DNA of 64,000 nt, taken from NCBI RefSeq assembly GCF_004341825.1, contig NZ_SMAG01000004.1, positions 1 to 64,000 on the forward strand, in the 5' to 3' direction. This DNA is from Hazenella coriacea (GTDB taxonomy: Bacteria > Bacillota > Bacilli > Thermoactinomycetales > Thermoactinomycetaceae). The notes below the pieces were generated by a model, which saw nothing but the letters and a program-made list of their open reading frames with translations, had not been told where the DNA came from and ran no database searches. The position numbers and the translations under genes are program-made. This document shows positions 7,283 to 16,307 of the stretch, in pieces. How positions within the stretch are numbered: position 1 is the first letter of the stretch; every line of letters begins with the position of its first letter.

Positions 7283-8573
7283 TTCGGTAAAATCATTTAG
7301 AAAATTCCTCCTTCTGTGGTCGGGACAGCTTATTTCAACAATAGGAAATGGTCTTACATCGTTCGGGCTGGGGATTTATGTTTTCCAGCAGACAGGACAG
7401 GCGTCAGCAATGGGACTTGTAACCTTGCTTGCGTTTATGCCTTCGCTTCTCTTAAGCTCCTATGCAGGAGTGCTTGCAGATCGCTATGACCGCAGACTGT
7501 TAATGGTGTTGGGCGATAGTCTTTCGGCGATAGGACTTTTCTTTATTTTAATTTGTATGCTCCGCGGAGAAGCACAGCTATGGCAGATTTGTGTGGGAGT
7601 TACAATTAGCTCTGTGTTTTCGTCGCTACTTGACCCCGCCTACAAAGCTACGGTTACGGATTTACTTACCAAGGAGCAGTACACTAAGGCAAGTGGTCTT
7701 GTCCAATTGGCGGGCTCAGCAAAATTTCTGATTTCTCCTGTTATTGCGGGATTTTTACTCACCGTTACAGATATAAAGCTGTTGCTTATCATCGACATTT
7801 GCACTTTTTTTATCACCGTTATTACTACTCTTACGGTACGTAGGGGTCTTGTTTCCAAGACATATGAACAGACTAAACCGTTTGTACAGGAGTTCAAAGA
7901 AGGTTGGTACGCCGTTTCTAAAAACAGTGGTGTGCTTGTTCTTGTCATCATCACATCAGTGTTGACTTTTTTTCTCGGATTTATTGAAACACTCTCTATA
8001 CCCATGCTACTTGCTTTTACGGATAGTTCTGTAATCGGGACAATTGAAACTATTGTCGCTTCGGGAATGCTTGTATCAAGTGTGATCATCGGGTTTCTTC
8101 CAATAAAGAGTGGTTATGTTAAAATTCTTTCTATTTCGCTGTTTTGTGTAGGAATATTTATGGCGGGCTTCGGATTTCGCGAAAATATTGTCCTGATCTG
8201 TATTTCAGGATTTCTCTTTTTTGCAATGATGCCGTTTGCAAACGTAAGCCTAGATTTTCTTGTTCGCACTAACATTGATAATTCTGTTCAGGGTAGAGCA
8301 TGGGCACTAATCGGAATCATTTCACAGCTCGGATTTGTTGCCGCTTATGCACTTTCGGGTATACTGGCAGACTTTGTGTTCACTCCTCTATTAGTTGACG
8401 GCGGATTACTTGCTGACAGTGTAGGAAAGATCATCGGCACGGGTAGTGGTAGAGGAACGGGATTACTCATTATTATCGCTGGGATTTTGTTATCTGTTAC
8501 TTCAGTAATTTTGTATAACTTGAAATCAATTAAAAGGCTTGAAAACAGGGGTGACTTATGTATTACAGAATAA
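7275..8573 (+). CDS. MFS efflux transporter (DHA3/MefA-like)
   Basis: A protein of about 432 residues with twelve predicted membrane spans and the MFS loop signature GVLADRYDRR after the second span. The start (SFRKFLLLWSGQLISTIGNG) resembles macrolide-efflux type (MefA/DHA3) members. Substrate cannot be read from sequence. I chose ATG at 7275 (GGAAG five bases ahead), overlapping the tetR stop; an ATG at 7263 and a TTG at 7251 in the same frame are alternatives. It overlaps the next gene by 16 bases, so expression is probably coupled. Confidence 0.82.
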   Translation: MNNSVKSFRKFLLLWSGQLISTIGNGLTSFGLGIYVFQQTGQASAMGLVTLLAFMPSLLLSSYAGVLADRYDRRLLMVLGDSLSAIGLFFILICMLRGEAQLWQICVGVTISSVFSSLLDPAYKATVTDLLTKEQYTKASGLVQLAGSAKFLISPVIAGFLLTVTDIKLLLIIDICTFFITVITTLTVRRGLVSKTYEQTKPFVQEFKEGWYAVSKNSGVLVLVIITSVLTFFLGFIETLSIPMLLAFTDSSVIGTIETIVASGMLVSSVIIGFLPIKSGYVKILSISLFCVGIFMAGFGFRENIVLICISGFLFFAMMPFANVSLDFLVRTNIDNSVQGRAWALIGIISQLGFVAAYALSGILADFVFTPLLVDGGLLADSVGKIIGTGSGRGTGLLIIIAGILLSVTSVILYNLKSIKRLENRGDLCITE

Positions 8574-10876
8574 TCCGTAATGATATTTCAAAGAGCAAAC
8601 TGATAACGCTGACAACAACGATATTTGTCGCTGTCGCCGCTATGCTTGTCTCTCTCTCGGCGATCCTTGTCGTAAATCTTTCGGGGGCGATCGATACACT
8701 CATGAAGCAAGCGAAAACTCCGCATTTTATGCAGATGCATTCGGGTGATATTAATACTGTACGGCTTGCGGATTTCGCGAAGAAAAACAGCCATGTCGAT
8801 GAATTTCAGGTTCTTGAATTTCTAAATGTTGACGGTGCGCAGATTGTCATTGGCGGAAACTCGCTTGCGGACAATGTTCAGGACAACGGCTTCAGCACAC
8901 AGAGCAAAAAATTTGATTATCTCCTTGATCTTAACGGAAACGTGATCCATGTATCCGATGGGGAGATTTATGTTCCGGTAGGTTATATGAAAGACGGTAC
9001 GGCAAAAGTCGGTGACAAGGTTGTGATCGATGGAAAGAAATTTACCATTGCAGGATTTCTCCGCGATTCACAGATGAATTCAATGCTTGCCTCATCAAAG
9101 AGGTTTCTTGTGAGCGAAAATGATTATGCGGCAATCAAGGATTCTGGAAGCACGGAATATCTGATCGAGTTCAGATTAAAGGATTTGTCTAAGATTGGCG
9201 CATTCGAAACTGCTTACACCTCCGCAGGACTTGAAGCAAACGGCCCCACAATTACATATCCGCTTTTCAAAATGCTGAATGCTATTTCTGATGGGCTGAT
9301 GATTGCGGTCATCCTTCTTGTAAGTGTGCTTGTTGTTGCCATCACATTTATGTGTATACGCTTTACGCTTCTTGCGAAAATCGAAGACGACTACCGCGAA
9401 ATAGGTGTTATGAAAGCAATAGGGCTACGTGTTTCCGACATAAAAAAGATTTATCTTGCGAAATACGCAGTGATTGTGGCAGCTGGTTGTACTCTCGGAT
9501 TTGTACTTTCATCTATGTTCAGAGATAGGCTTCTTGAAAATATACGACTTTATATGGGGGAGAGTGAAAATTCTTCTTTCGCTTTATTTTTCGGCATAAT
9601 TGGCACATTGTTTGTATTCCTCGCAATTATTTCCTATGTAAGCATAGTGTTGAAACGCTTTCGAAAAATATCAGCCGCGGAAGCAATTCGCTTTGGCATT
9701 TCACAGGGAAAATCGACTCAGGCAAAACATTTTTGCCTAAGCGAAAACAGGCTACTTAACACAAATATTTTTCTGGGCGTAAAAGATGTTCTTGCAAAAA
9801 AAAGTCTTTACGCCACAATGCTTGCGGTGCTTGTGATTTCGACATTCATCATTATCGTTCCACAAAACCTGTACAACACTATTTCCTCAAAAAGCTTTAT
9901 CACATATATGGGGATAGGAAGTAGTGATATGCGTATTGACATTCAACAGACCAACAATATTTCTAATAAAGAAGCAGAAATTGTAAAGGTGCTGGAGAAC
10001 GACAGTTCTATATCCAAATATGCTGTGCTTACGACTAAAACATTCAAAGCAAAGACGGAGTATGGATCAGAGGAAGGAATAAAAATTGAGCTTGGCGACC
10101 ATTCGATATTCCCAGTAGAATATTCCAAAGGCAGAGCACCCGTCGCAGAAGACGAAATTGCGCTCTCAACTATTAATGCTGATGAGCTAGGCAAAAAGGT
10201 CGGCGATGTCATTACGCTAGTGATTGAGGGGAAGGAGAAAAATCTCACGGTATGTGGAGTTTATTCTGACATTACTAACGGTGGCAAAACTGCAAAGGTT
10301 GCTTTCTCTGACAATTCGGCGGATATTATGTGGTCCGTTATTTATGCAGAGCTTTCGGATCCATCTCTTGTCGGAGAAAAAACCTCGGAATATGCAGACA
10401 GGTTCAATTTTGCTAAGATTTCGGGCATCGATGAATATATCAGACAGACATTTGGCTCGACCATAAGCTCCATCGAAAAGGTCTCCTATGTTGCAAATGT
10501 CGTTGCGCTGACAATAACGGTATTGGTTACACTTTTATTTATGAAAATGCTTGTCGCAAAAGACAGATCCTCCATTGCCATAATGAAATCGTTAGGTTTT
10601 ACAAACTCGGATATTACAATACAGTATGTTTCGCGTTCGGTATTTGTTCTGATTGTGGGAATTGTTCTTGGGACACTTCTAGCAAACACTCTCGGAGAGA
10701 TCTTAGCGAGCGCAGTTATCTCATCATTTGGAGCGTCGTCGTTTAAGTTTGTTGTTAATCCACTTTCTGCGTATCTATTATGTCCATTGATGATGATATG
10801 CTCAGTGTTGATCGCAACAATGATCGGCACATCGAGCGCGGGCCAAATAAAAATATCCGAAAATATGAAGGAGTAA
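8558..10876 (+). CDS. FtsX-like ABC transporter permease
   Basis: 772 residues with a duplicated FtsX arrangement: an N-terminal span (about 15-38), a large outside domain (40-230), three spans (about 240-370), then a second copy with a span near 410-430, another outside domain and three spans near 640-765. The motif DDYREIGVMKAIGL in the first half and DRSSIAIMKSLGF in the second are typical MacB/FtsX loops. It should pair with the ATPase encoded next. Such permeases export or release peptides and antibiotics from the membrane. Start ATG lies after AGGGGTGA inside the MFS gene end. Confidence 0.88.
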   Translation: MYYRIIRNDISKSKLITLTTTIFVAVAAMLVSLSAILVVNLSGAIDTLMKQAKTPHFMQMHSGDINTVRLADFAKKNSHVDEFQVLEFLNVDGAQIVIGGNSLADNVQDNGFSTQSKKFDYLLDLNGNVIHVSDGEIYVPVGYMKDGTAKVGDKVVIDGKKFTIAGFLRDSQMNSMLASSKRFLVSENDYAAIKDSGSTEYLIEFRLKDLSKIGAFETAYTSAGLEANGPTITYPLFKMLNAISDGLMIAVILLVSVLVVAITFMCIRFTLLAKIEDDYREIGVMKAIGLRVSDIKKIYLAKYAVIVAAGCTLGFVLSSMFRDRLLENIRLYMGESENSSFALFFGIIGTLFVFLAIISYVSIVLKRFRKISAAEAIRFGISQGKSTQAKHFCLSENRLLNTNIFLGVKDVLAKKSLYATMLAVLVISTFIIIVPQNLYNTISSKSFITYMGIGSSDMRIDIQQTNNISNKEAEIVKVLENDSSISKYAVLTTKTFKAKTEYGSEEGIKIELGDHSIFPVEYSKGRAPVAEDEIALSTINADELGKKVGDVITLVIEGKEKNLTVCGVYSDITNGGKTAKVAFSDNSADIMWSVIYAELSDPSLVGEKTSEYADRFNFAKISGIDEYIRQTFGSTISSIEKVSYVANVVALTITVLVTLLFMKMLVAKDRSSIAIMKSLGFTNSDITIQYVSRSVFVLIVGIVLGTLLANTLGEILASAVISSFGASSFKFVVNPLSAYLLCPLMMICSVLIATMIGTSSAGQIKISENMKE

Positions 10877-10879
10877 ATG

Positions 10880-11638
10880 ATGAAGAAGATTATTATCGGT
10901 GAAAATATAGTAAAATCTTTCAGAGTAGGCAATGAAAAGCACAATGTTCTGGATGGCGTGTCCGTTGAAATAAACGAGGGAGAGTTCGTGTCGGTTATGG
11001 GACCTTCGGGCTCAGGAAAATCGACACTGATGTATGCAATCAGTGGAATGGATGGCATTGACGGCGGAAAGGTTTCTTTTGATGGTAGAGATCTATCAGC
11101 ACTTAATGAAAAGGAGCTCGCCGACATACGCAGGACAAAAATGGGCTTTGTTTTTCAGCAACCAACTTTGCTTAAAAACCTGAACATTCTCGATAACATC
11201 ATTCTTCCTACAATGCGGGATAACAGAAAAAGTGCTGCGAAGATTACCGAAAAAGCAAGAGCGCTTATGAAAAAGGTTGGTATTGCCGAACTTGAAAAGC
11301 GTGATATTACCCAGGCTTCGGGAGGACAGCTTCAGCGTGCGGGAATATGCCGTGCACTCATTAGTAATCCAAAAATAATCTTCGGTGACGAACCGACTGG
11401 CGCGCTTAACTCAAAAGCCGCACAGGAAGTTATGGACATCATTTCCAAAATTAACACAGAAGGTACTACGGTTATGCTTGTAACTCACGATGCAAAGATT
11501 GCCGCTAGGACTGAGCGTATTCTGTTTATGTGTGACGGAAAGGTCGTGAGCGAAATGCGATTTGAGAAATTCAATGGCACAGAGCTTAATGATCGAATGG
11601 AAAAAGTGACGGCAAAAATGCGGGAAATAGGAATTTGA
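10880..11638 (+). CDS. ABC transporter ATP-binding protein (LolD/MacB type)
   Basis: About 252 residues. Numbered from the first Met of a double ATG, Walker A is GPSGSGKST (42-50), Q-loop FVFQQ, signature ASGGQ (147-151, with Ala in place of the usual Leu or Val), and Walker B IIFGDEPTG. It belongs to the family that pairs with FtsX-type permeases. The previous stop abuts two ATG codons (10877 and 10880); the second has better spacing from AAGGAG, so I used it. It is the last gene of the cassette. Confidence 0.9.
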   Translation: MKKIIIGENIVKSFRVGNEKHNVLDGVSVEINEGEFVSVMGPSGSGKSTLMYAISGMDGIDGGKVSFDGRDLSALNEKELADIRRTKMGFVFQQPTLLKNLNILDNIILPTMRDNRKSAAKITEKARALMKKVGIAELEKRDITQASGGQLQRAGICRALISNPKIIFGDEPTGALNSKAAQEVMDIISKINTEGTTVMLVTHDAKIAARTERILFMCDGKVVSEMRFEKFNGTELNDRMEKVTAKMREIGI

Positions 11639-12063
11639 ATACTCTCTCCACCTACGCGATCACTTGAAGTGGGAGTACTCTTTCAGAAAGACTGATAGAA
11701 AAAGAGACAGTACCTGTTTATTTTGGATACTGTCTCTTTTTCTATGATACATTTACTTTTTCAAACGGACTGCAAAGTAAGAGGTAATAATTGTGATGGT
11801 CGTTAGGAGATCATCCACTTGTAAGAAAACCAAAGTGAACTACATCGCCATTGTAATGGCGAGCTTCTCGTTTTATTGAATCGACCCACGTCGCATTCTC
11901 CAAGAAGGCTCGTTCCATGCCTATATGAAGTTTACTTTACCAATACTGGAAGCATATAAATTAATGATAAAAAATAAGGAACATATTAATAAGTTTTTTC
12001 AAGGCTTTAATAATAGATGTATACCGTATTGAAATGGATGGACCATCACTCAAAAAAATATTT
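11639..12063. other. Intergenic stretch with long hairpin and possible gene vestige
   Basis: It contains the 18-bp hairpin at 11695-11745 (listed separately) and a small perfect repeat TCGCCATT-GT-AATGGCGA at 11845-11862. From about 11829 to 12030 one plus frame is open apart from a single stop and codes for a protein-like string (for example KFTLPILEAYKLMIKNKEH), which may be a vestige of an unknown gene. No transposase signature was found. Confidence 0.4.
11695..11745 (+). terminator. 18-bp hairpin ending the ABC cassette
   Basis: Perfect 18-bp arms at 11695-11712 and 11728-11745 with a 15-base loop; the right arm contains CTCTTTTTCT. It lies about 60 bases after the ABC ATPase stop, so it most likely terminates that operon. 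The T tract lies within the arm, which is less usual. Confidence 0.65.
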
Positions 12064-12092
12064 TTAGATGAATAATCGAAATGACGTATAAT
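12064..12092 (+). promoter_or_regulatory. Sigma-A promoter of the ydbS/ydbT-like pair
   Basis: TTAGAT (12064-12069), 17 bases, then a perfect TATAAT (12087-12092), 28 bases before the first gene. Confidence 0.6.
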
Positions 12093-12120
12093 TAATAGAG
12101 AAACAATAGGTGGTGATTTT

Positions 12121-12615
12121 TTGAATACTCTATTGAACGCACCTCAGAAACGTTTATCCAAAGACGCGATCAAAGTTTGGCTCATCCGAGATATGATTAC
12201 GAATATCATTGGGATCATCATCCTAGGTATCTTATTTTACCTTGATTATCATTTTTCATGGAAAGAATGGATTGGTTGGATATTGATCGCGATTACAGTC
12301 TTTGCTTTAATTGGTGGGATTTGGTCCATGATTCATCCTTTTTTACTTTATAAAAATTGGCGGTACGATGTGAATGAAGAGTTTTTGCAATTAAAATCAG
12401 GCGCAATCAATGAAACACATCAGCTTGTCCCAATGACAAAAATCCAATCAGTCGCAACCGAACAGGGACCCATTCTTAGAAAATACGGCCTCTACTCTGT
12501 TTCGGTTGAAACGATGGGGTCTTCTCATTCCATACCCGCATTACCCAAAGAGGTGGCTATTGAGTTGAGAAATCAAATTGCTCAATACGCTAAAATTAAG
12601 GAAGTAGAGCAATGA
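12121..12615 (+). CDS. PH domain-containing membrane protein (YdbS-like)
   Basis: 164 residues with two close membrane spans (about 30-50 and 57-80) followed by a bacterial PH domain (bPH2/DUF304, about 85-155), the layout of B. subtilis YdbS. Function is not established; YdbS and YdbT are linked to resistance to an amylocyclicin-type bacteriocin in other Bacilli. The start is TTG, six bases after AGGTGGTG. The stop overlaps the next gene by four bases, which indicates translational coupling. Confidence 0.78.
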   Translation: MNTLLNAPQKRLSKDAIKVWLIRDMITNIIGIIILGILFYLDYHFSWKEWIGWILIAITVFALIGGIWSMIHPFLLYKNWRYDVNEEFLQLKSGAINETHQLVPMTKIQSVATEQGPILRKYGLYSVSVETMGSSHSIPALPKEVAIELRNQIAQYAKIKEVEQ

Positions 12616-14111
12616 CGAAGATAAAACGCTATTCTCCACTCATAATACTTTTTGATTTAGGCAAATTACTAAGGAATTCCTCTTTCTTTGCAATTTATTT
12701 ATATGTAGTGAATACAAACTCAGAATCATTCTTCATCAAATATGGCAGGATTGTTTTCCTGATCGCTGTTGGATTGACACTTTTTTCAATCGTATATAAA
12801 TGGTTCACCCATAAATACGAACTTGATGATCAGTCATTTCATCTTTACAAAGGACTTTTCAGCAAATCTGAACAGACGATCCCCTTTTCTAAAATTCAAA
12901 ACGTCAATCGTCACACATCCTTATTCCATCGGATCTTTAAAATGACTTCTATTCATTTTGAAACAGCCATGACAGGTGAAAATGCAACGATAAAATTTAA
13001 AGTAATCTCTCAAATAGATGCTGAGCTTATGGAAGAGCATATAAAAAATATGGTTCTTGCTGACTCGGTCGACCTGAATCATGAATTCGCTGATCCAAGA
13101 TTGGAAGTTGAACACCAAAGTCCGAATCGAACCATTCATTTTCAACCAACGAAAAAGGACATCTTAAAAGCATCTTTTACATCGTTAAGCTTTTTAGTTT
13201 TTATCCCTTTAATTGGCTCATTTTATTACAAAATTAATGAATTTTTTCATGTAGAGGATACTGTAGAAGGATTTTTTGAAAAAATAATAAGCTCGTGGTG
13301 GTTCGTGACAATCATTGTTATCGTTCTCGTGATCGCCTCCGCAATCTTTGGAATCGCAAAGACCTTTTTCAAGTATGGGAAATATGAAATATCTTCAGAT
13401 TCGAATCATATTTACATCACTAGAGGTGTGATCGATGAAACAGCCTTATCAATTTCCAAAGAAAAGGTGCAGGCGATTGAAATTGATCAGTCGTTAATAA
13501 AAAGATTACTTGGGCTTGCGGAAGTGAAGCTGACAAGTGCTGGTGGTTTGAGTTCGGGGGAGGATACGTATGAAATTAATACACTCTATCCTTTTCTACC
13601 CGTTAACAAAGCTTATCAAATGGTTTCGGACATTTTGCCATCCTATGTGATTACACAAGAAATGAATCGACTCCCGAAAAAATCCTTTTGGGTACGTATA
13701 TTGCGCCCAAGCTGGATCTGGATCATTGCAACAGGTGCTTTATTTTATTTCAAGCCAACAATTTTGGATGTGGAACAAGCTTGGATTATTTTATCAGCCC
13801 TCCTTTTACTTTGTGTTTTAATAGCAAGATTGTTAAATTTCTCCCATACCCGTTACGTAATAAATGATCACTTTATTCAGTTTAAAAAAGGAATCCTCAC
13901 TACCTCTTTATTTGTCTCAAAACGAGAAAAGGTCATTGAAGTGAAAGTCACACGAAACATCGTTCAAAAGATGCTAGGTCTTGCGTCGATTGAGACAACT
14001 AATAGAGGAAAGCCAGTACATCATGCAGGTGTCGATGATGTGCCAACGGAACTAGCGAATTCATTTCTTCTGTGGTATGTAGGTCGGAAAAACGAGATCA
14101 AAGTTGAATGA
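12612..14111 (+). CDS. PH domain-containing membrane protein (YdbT-like)
   Basis: 499 residues with several bPH2 domains alternating with membrane span pairs (spans near 20-65, 185-250 and 360-405), like B. subtilis YdbT. Pair partner of the preceding YdbS-like protein. ATG overlaps the previous stop codon (ATGA). The gene appears intact and is followed by a 17-bp hairpin. Confidence 0.78.
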   Translation: MTKIKRYSPLIILFDLGKLLRNSSFFAIYLYVVNTNSESFFIKYGRIVFLIAVGLTLFSIVYKWFTHKYELDDQSFHLYKGLFSKSEQTIPFSKIQNVNRHTSLFHRIFKMTSIHFETAMTGENATIKFKVISQIDAELMEEHIKNMVLADSVDLNHEFADPRLEVEHQSPNRTIHFQPTKKDILKASFTSLSFLVFIPLIGSFYYKINEFFHVEDTVEGFFEKIISSWWFVTIIVIVLVIASAIFGIAKTFFKYGKYEISSDSNHIYITRGVIDETALSISKEKVQAIEIDQSLIKRLLGLAEVKLTSAGGLSSGEDTYEINTLYPFLPVNKAYQMVSDILPSYVITQEMNRLPKKSFWVRILRPSWIWIIATGALFYFKPTILDVEQAWIILSALLLLCVLIARLLNFSHTRYVINDHFIQFKKGILTTSLFVSKREKVIEVKVTRNIVQKMLGLASIETTNRGKPVHHAGVDDVPTELANSFLLWYVGRKNEIKVE

Positions 14112-14148
14112 TAAATAAGCTGGAGTATGTTGTGAAATAGATTGAATT

Positions 14149-14194
14149 AAATATGCCCAAGAATGCGATCAAGTTAACATTCTTGGGCATATTT
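14149..14194 (+). terminator. 17-bp perfect hairpin after ydbT-like gene
   Basis: AAATATGCCCAAGAATG (14149-14165) pairs perfectly with 14178-14194 around a 12-base loop. It lies 37 bases after the ydbT-like stop and just before the rpsI remnant. It has no long T run on either strand, so it may be a 3' end stabiliser, or mark an old junction, rather than a strict terminator. Confidence 0.55.
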
Positions 14195-14224
14195 GGGATT
14201 CCCGCTCTCTTATAATGTTTTGCT

Positions 14225-14325
14225 TAATATAACGCTTGGAGAACTGTGGTACAAGACCTGCTTCTTTAAGACCATATTTTTTATGCTCTTTCACCCCTGG
14301 GGTCAGGTTAAGAAGACAGCTTTTT
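14225..14325 (-). pseudogene. Degraded duplicate of the 3' end of rpsI
   Basis: The minus strand resembles the last about 100 bases of the intact rpsI (16308-16408). Its peptide reads KAVFLT, then after a one-base deletion PGVKEHKKYGLKEAGLVPQFSKR, compared with KAGFLT and [23 protein letters not shown] in S9. The stop codon is lost (TAA to TAT) but similarity continues a few bases past it. The rest of rpsI is missing. This is a non-functional remnant. Confidence 0.85.
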
Positions 14326-14352
14326 ATACCAACCTAATCCTGTGTTAATGAT

Positions 14353-14666
14353 TCAACTTACAACTTTTAAACCCGCAACAGTCAATATAATACCGATGAT
14401 ACAAACCATGCGTAGCAAGTTTTTAGGTTCATTAAAAAATATGATCCCAATAACTGTTGATCCAAGCGTACCAATCCCGGTCCAAATTGCATATCCAGTT
14501 GACAATTGAATCTCCTGCAAAGCCATGGATAGAAACTGAAAACTAATGATAAATCCTCCAATCAAAATAACGTTATTGACCCAATTATTTTCTACAGATA
14601 CCTTTTTATCCCAATGACTCCAATCACTTCAAATATGCCAGCTATAAGTAGGTACCCCCAGGCCAT
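14353..14666 (-). pseudogene. SMR-family multidrug transporter (YkkD-like), frameshifted
   Basis: Starting at an ATG (14664-14666) after GGGGAG, the frame reads MAWGYLLIAGIFEVIGVIGIK and then meets TAG. With one extra A in the A run at about 14603-14607 the frame joins the rest (VSVENNW... to LKVVS), giving 104 residues, the normal SMR length with four spans and the key TM1 glutamate. It is the second of a YkkC/YkkD-type heterodimeric pair and abuts the first. A sequencing error in the homopolymer is possible, but neighbours are also damaged. Confidence 0.75.
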
Positions 14667-14667
14667 A

Positions 14668-14997
14668 TTAGTTCTCCCCCTTTTGTGTATCACCTGTAAA
14701 TTTCAAGCCAATAATGAAAGTTGCCAGTAAAAGAATCAGAAAAATTTTCATTATATTTAATGGTTCATTGAAAATAATGATGTCCACCAAAATGGTTCCA
14801 ATGGTTCCAATCCCAGTAAAGATTGCATAGGACGTCCCAATCGGAATCGTTTTGGTTGCTTGAATGAGCAACTCAAAGCTTACTAGAATAGCAAGAAGGG
14901 TTAACAGACTAAAAGAGTCTGCCTTGAGACCAGCCGCCCAGTAAATTTCCACTAAACCACTCATAAACAAATAGAACCAAGCCGTTTTTTCAGATAT
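14668..14997 (-). pseudogene. SMR-family multidrug transporter (YkkC-like), start codon lost
   Basis: Four membrane spans with the SMR core (GLVEIYWAAGLK with the TM1 glutamate, then IPIGTSYAIFTGIGTIG). The natural start seems to be at 14995-14997, placed just after AAGGAAG and giving SEKTAWFYLFMSG, but that codon is ATA instead of ATG. Initiation at the internal TTG (14968-14970) or ATG (14962-14964) would remove much of span 1. It may therefore be silent or weakly made. YkkC/YkkD pairs export guanidinium or cationic drugs; no guanidine riboswitch is visible here. Confidence 0.65.
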
Positions 14998-15021
14998 TTT
15001 TTCTTCCTTAGTCTCTTTGTT

Positions 15022-15378
15022 CTAGTCCGAATCTTTGGGTGATGTCTTCACATTCTGATCCTTGTTATTCGGAGATTTTTTGGGGAAGAAGATGTAAGAA
15101 AATGGCCAAATCGCATGAATTATGATCACCGTTGTCCAAACGCTACTAATCGAATTACCAGTCTCATCTATATAAAATTCGTTTTCTTTGGATAATATCC
15201 ATTCCTTTAAATGAGACCCATAGGATCCGCTTGGCAATTCTGACGATGGTATAAGACCAAATATAAAAATAAACACGATATGAGCGATTACAAAGATCAA
15301 GAAATGACCGTAAAAATACTTTCTTTCCAATTTTGCATATTCAGCACCGAAACATTTCTCTTCATGTGAATCACGCAA
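15022..15378 (-). CDS. Small two-span membrane protein, unknown function
   Basis: 118 residues starting at TTG after a strong GGAGGAGG. Two hydrophobic segments (about 25-42 and 80-98) flank an outside loop, and the tail is charged. I do not recognise a family. It lies between a MerR-type pseudogene and an SMR pair on the same strand, so it probably belonged to that resistance operon. The frame itself is open. Confidence 0.6.
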   Translation of the reverse strand: MRDSHEEKCFGAEYAKLERKYFYGHFLIFVIAHIVFIFIFGLIPSSELPSGSYGSHLKEWILSKENEFYIDETGNSISSVWTTVIIIHAIWPFSYIFFPKKSPNNKDQNVKTSPKDSD

Positions 15379-15379
15379 T

Positions 15380-16093
15380 TACTTTTCCTCCTCCTGCCAA
15401 TTCGATTCATATATATCCATAATGTTGTCAATATACTGAATTTAATCATCCCCAAGAATGATTAAAGCGGCTTCTTCGGGGGATTGCTTTTGAAGATTCC
15501 AGTACTTCTCAACAAGCGCTATATCTCCATGAAATGCATCCTCAAGAAATGACACAAACCTCTCGGCCAATGCCTGAGATTTTGCAGAAGCTGGGTCTTC
15601 ATATTTTTGCTCTTAATAAATCGACCAACTCTTTGGACTCCCTTTCTCCAATATCCAAAGCGGGATTTCTCAGCATTTTGAGCTCATGTTCATCAAAATG
15701 TTGCTTCAAAAATAAAGTTTTGTTGACCTGGTCTTCTTCGGTCTGTCTGACATACTGGAAAATATTTTTCCAACTTAGATCTTGTTCGATAAAGGATAAA
15801 TGCTGAGAAAGTCGCAACAACTTCTCTAAATAAGTAAGTCGTTCTTTTTCCTTTGCGATCAGCGCCAGCTGTTCTTCAAAAACATTTTCCCAATCGTTTT
15901 GATTCAGGATTGTTTTTATTTGGTTTAATTGAAAGCCAAGTTCCTTTTATGCCATGATTCGCTGTATATCTGTTTTTGAGTAGTAGCGATAACCTGATTC
16001 CGCTGTATGAGATGGCTTCAACAGATTGATTTCATCGTAATACCTAAGCGTTCGAATCGTTATGTTCATTTCCTTGGCAACCTTTCCGATTCT
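15380..16093 (-). pseudogene. MerR/TipA-type regulator, multiply disrupted
   Basis: Reading minus, a MerR DNA-binding domain is clear (IGKVAKEMNITIRTLRYYDEI, then GYRYYS) followed by a coiled coil and a TipAS-like C-terminal domain (SAKSQALAERF). The gene is broken: the start is missing (a TAA lies two codons before the first recognisable residue), an in-frame TAA at 15947-15949, a frame change near 15600, and another TAA near 15440. MerR regulators of this type sense drugs and activate nearby transporters, here the SMR pair. Confidence 0.85.
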
Positions 16094-16243
16094 TTATATC
16101 GTGAACCTCCGAAATTGTTTTCATTATTACTATAATCCTGACGTTAGCGTAAGAGTCAATCCAATATTCAAAACTTAATACATCTTATTTTTCCATATCG
16201 TTTAAAGTTTATATAGCAAAGATAGAGCCTATTCTTCATAGCA

Positions 16244-16281
16244 AATACAAAACCCTTTCTCATCTGATGTGAGAAAGGGTT
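16244..16281 (-). terminator. Terminator of the rplM-rpsI operon
   Basis: AACCCTTTCTCA (16251-16262) pairs with TGAGAAAGGGTT (16270-16281). On the minus strand the stem is followed by TTGTATTT. It lies 27 bases after the rpsI stop. Confidence 0.85.
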
Positions 16282-16307
16282 GTATAAACATTGATATAAC
16301 AGTAATA

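Noticed and set aside
11845-11862. Small dyad as an insertion-sequence end
   Set aside because: No matching repeat, target duplication or transposase was found around it.
14353-14997. Guanidine riboswitch for the YkkC/YkkD-like pair
   Set aside because: The pair is preceded directly by the small membrane protein gene and a MerR-type pseudogene; no conserved riboswitch core (ACGR-type loops) was seen.
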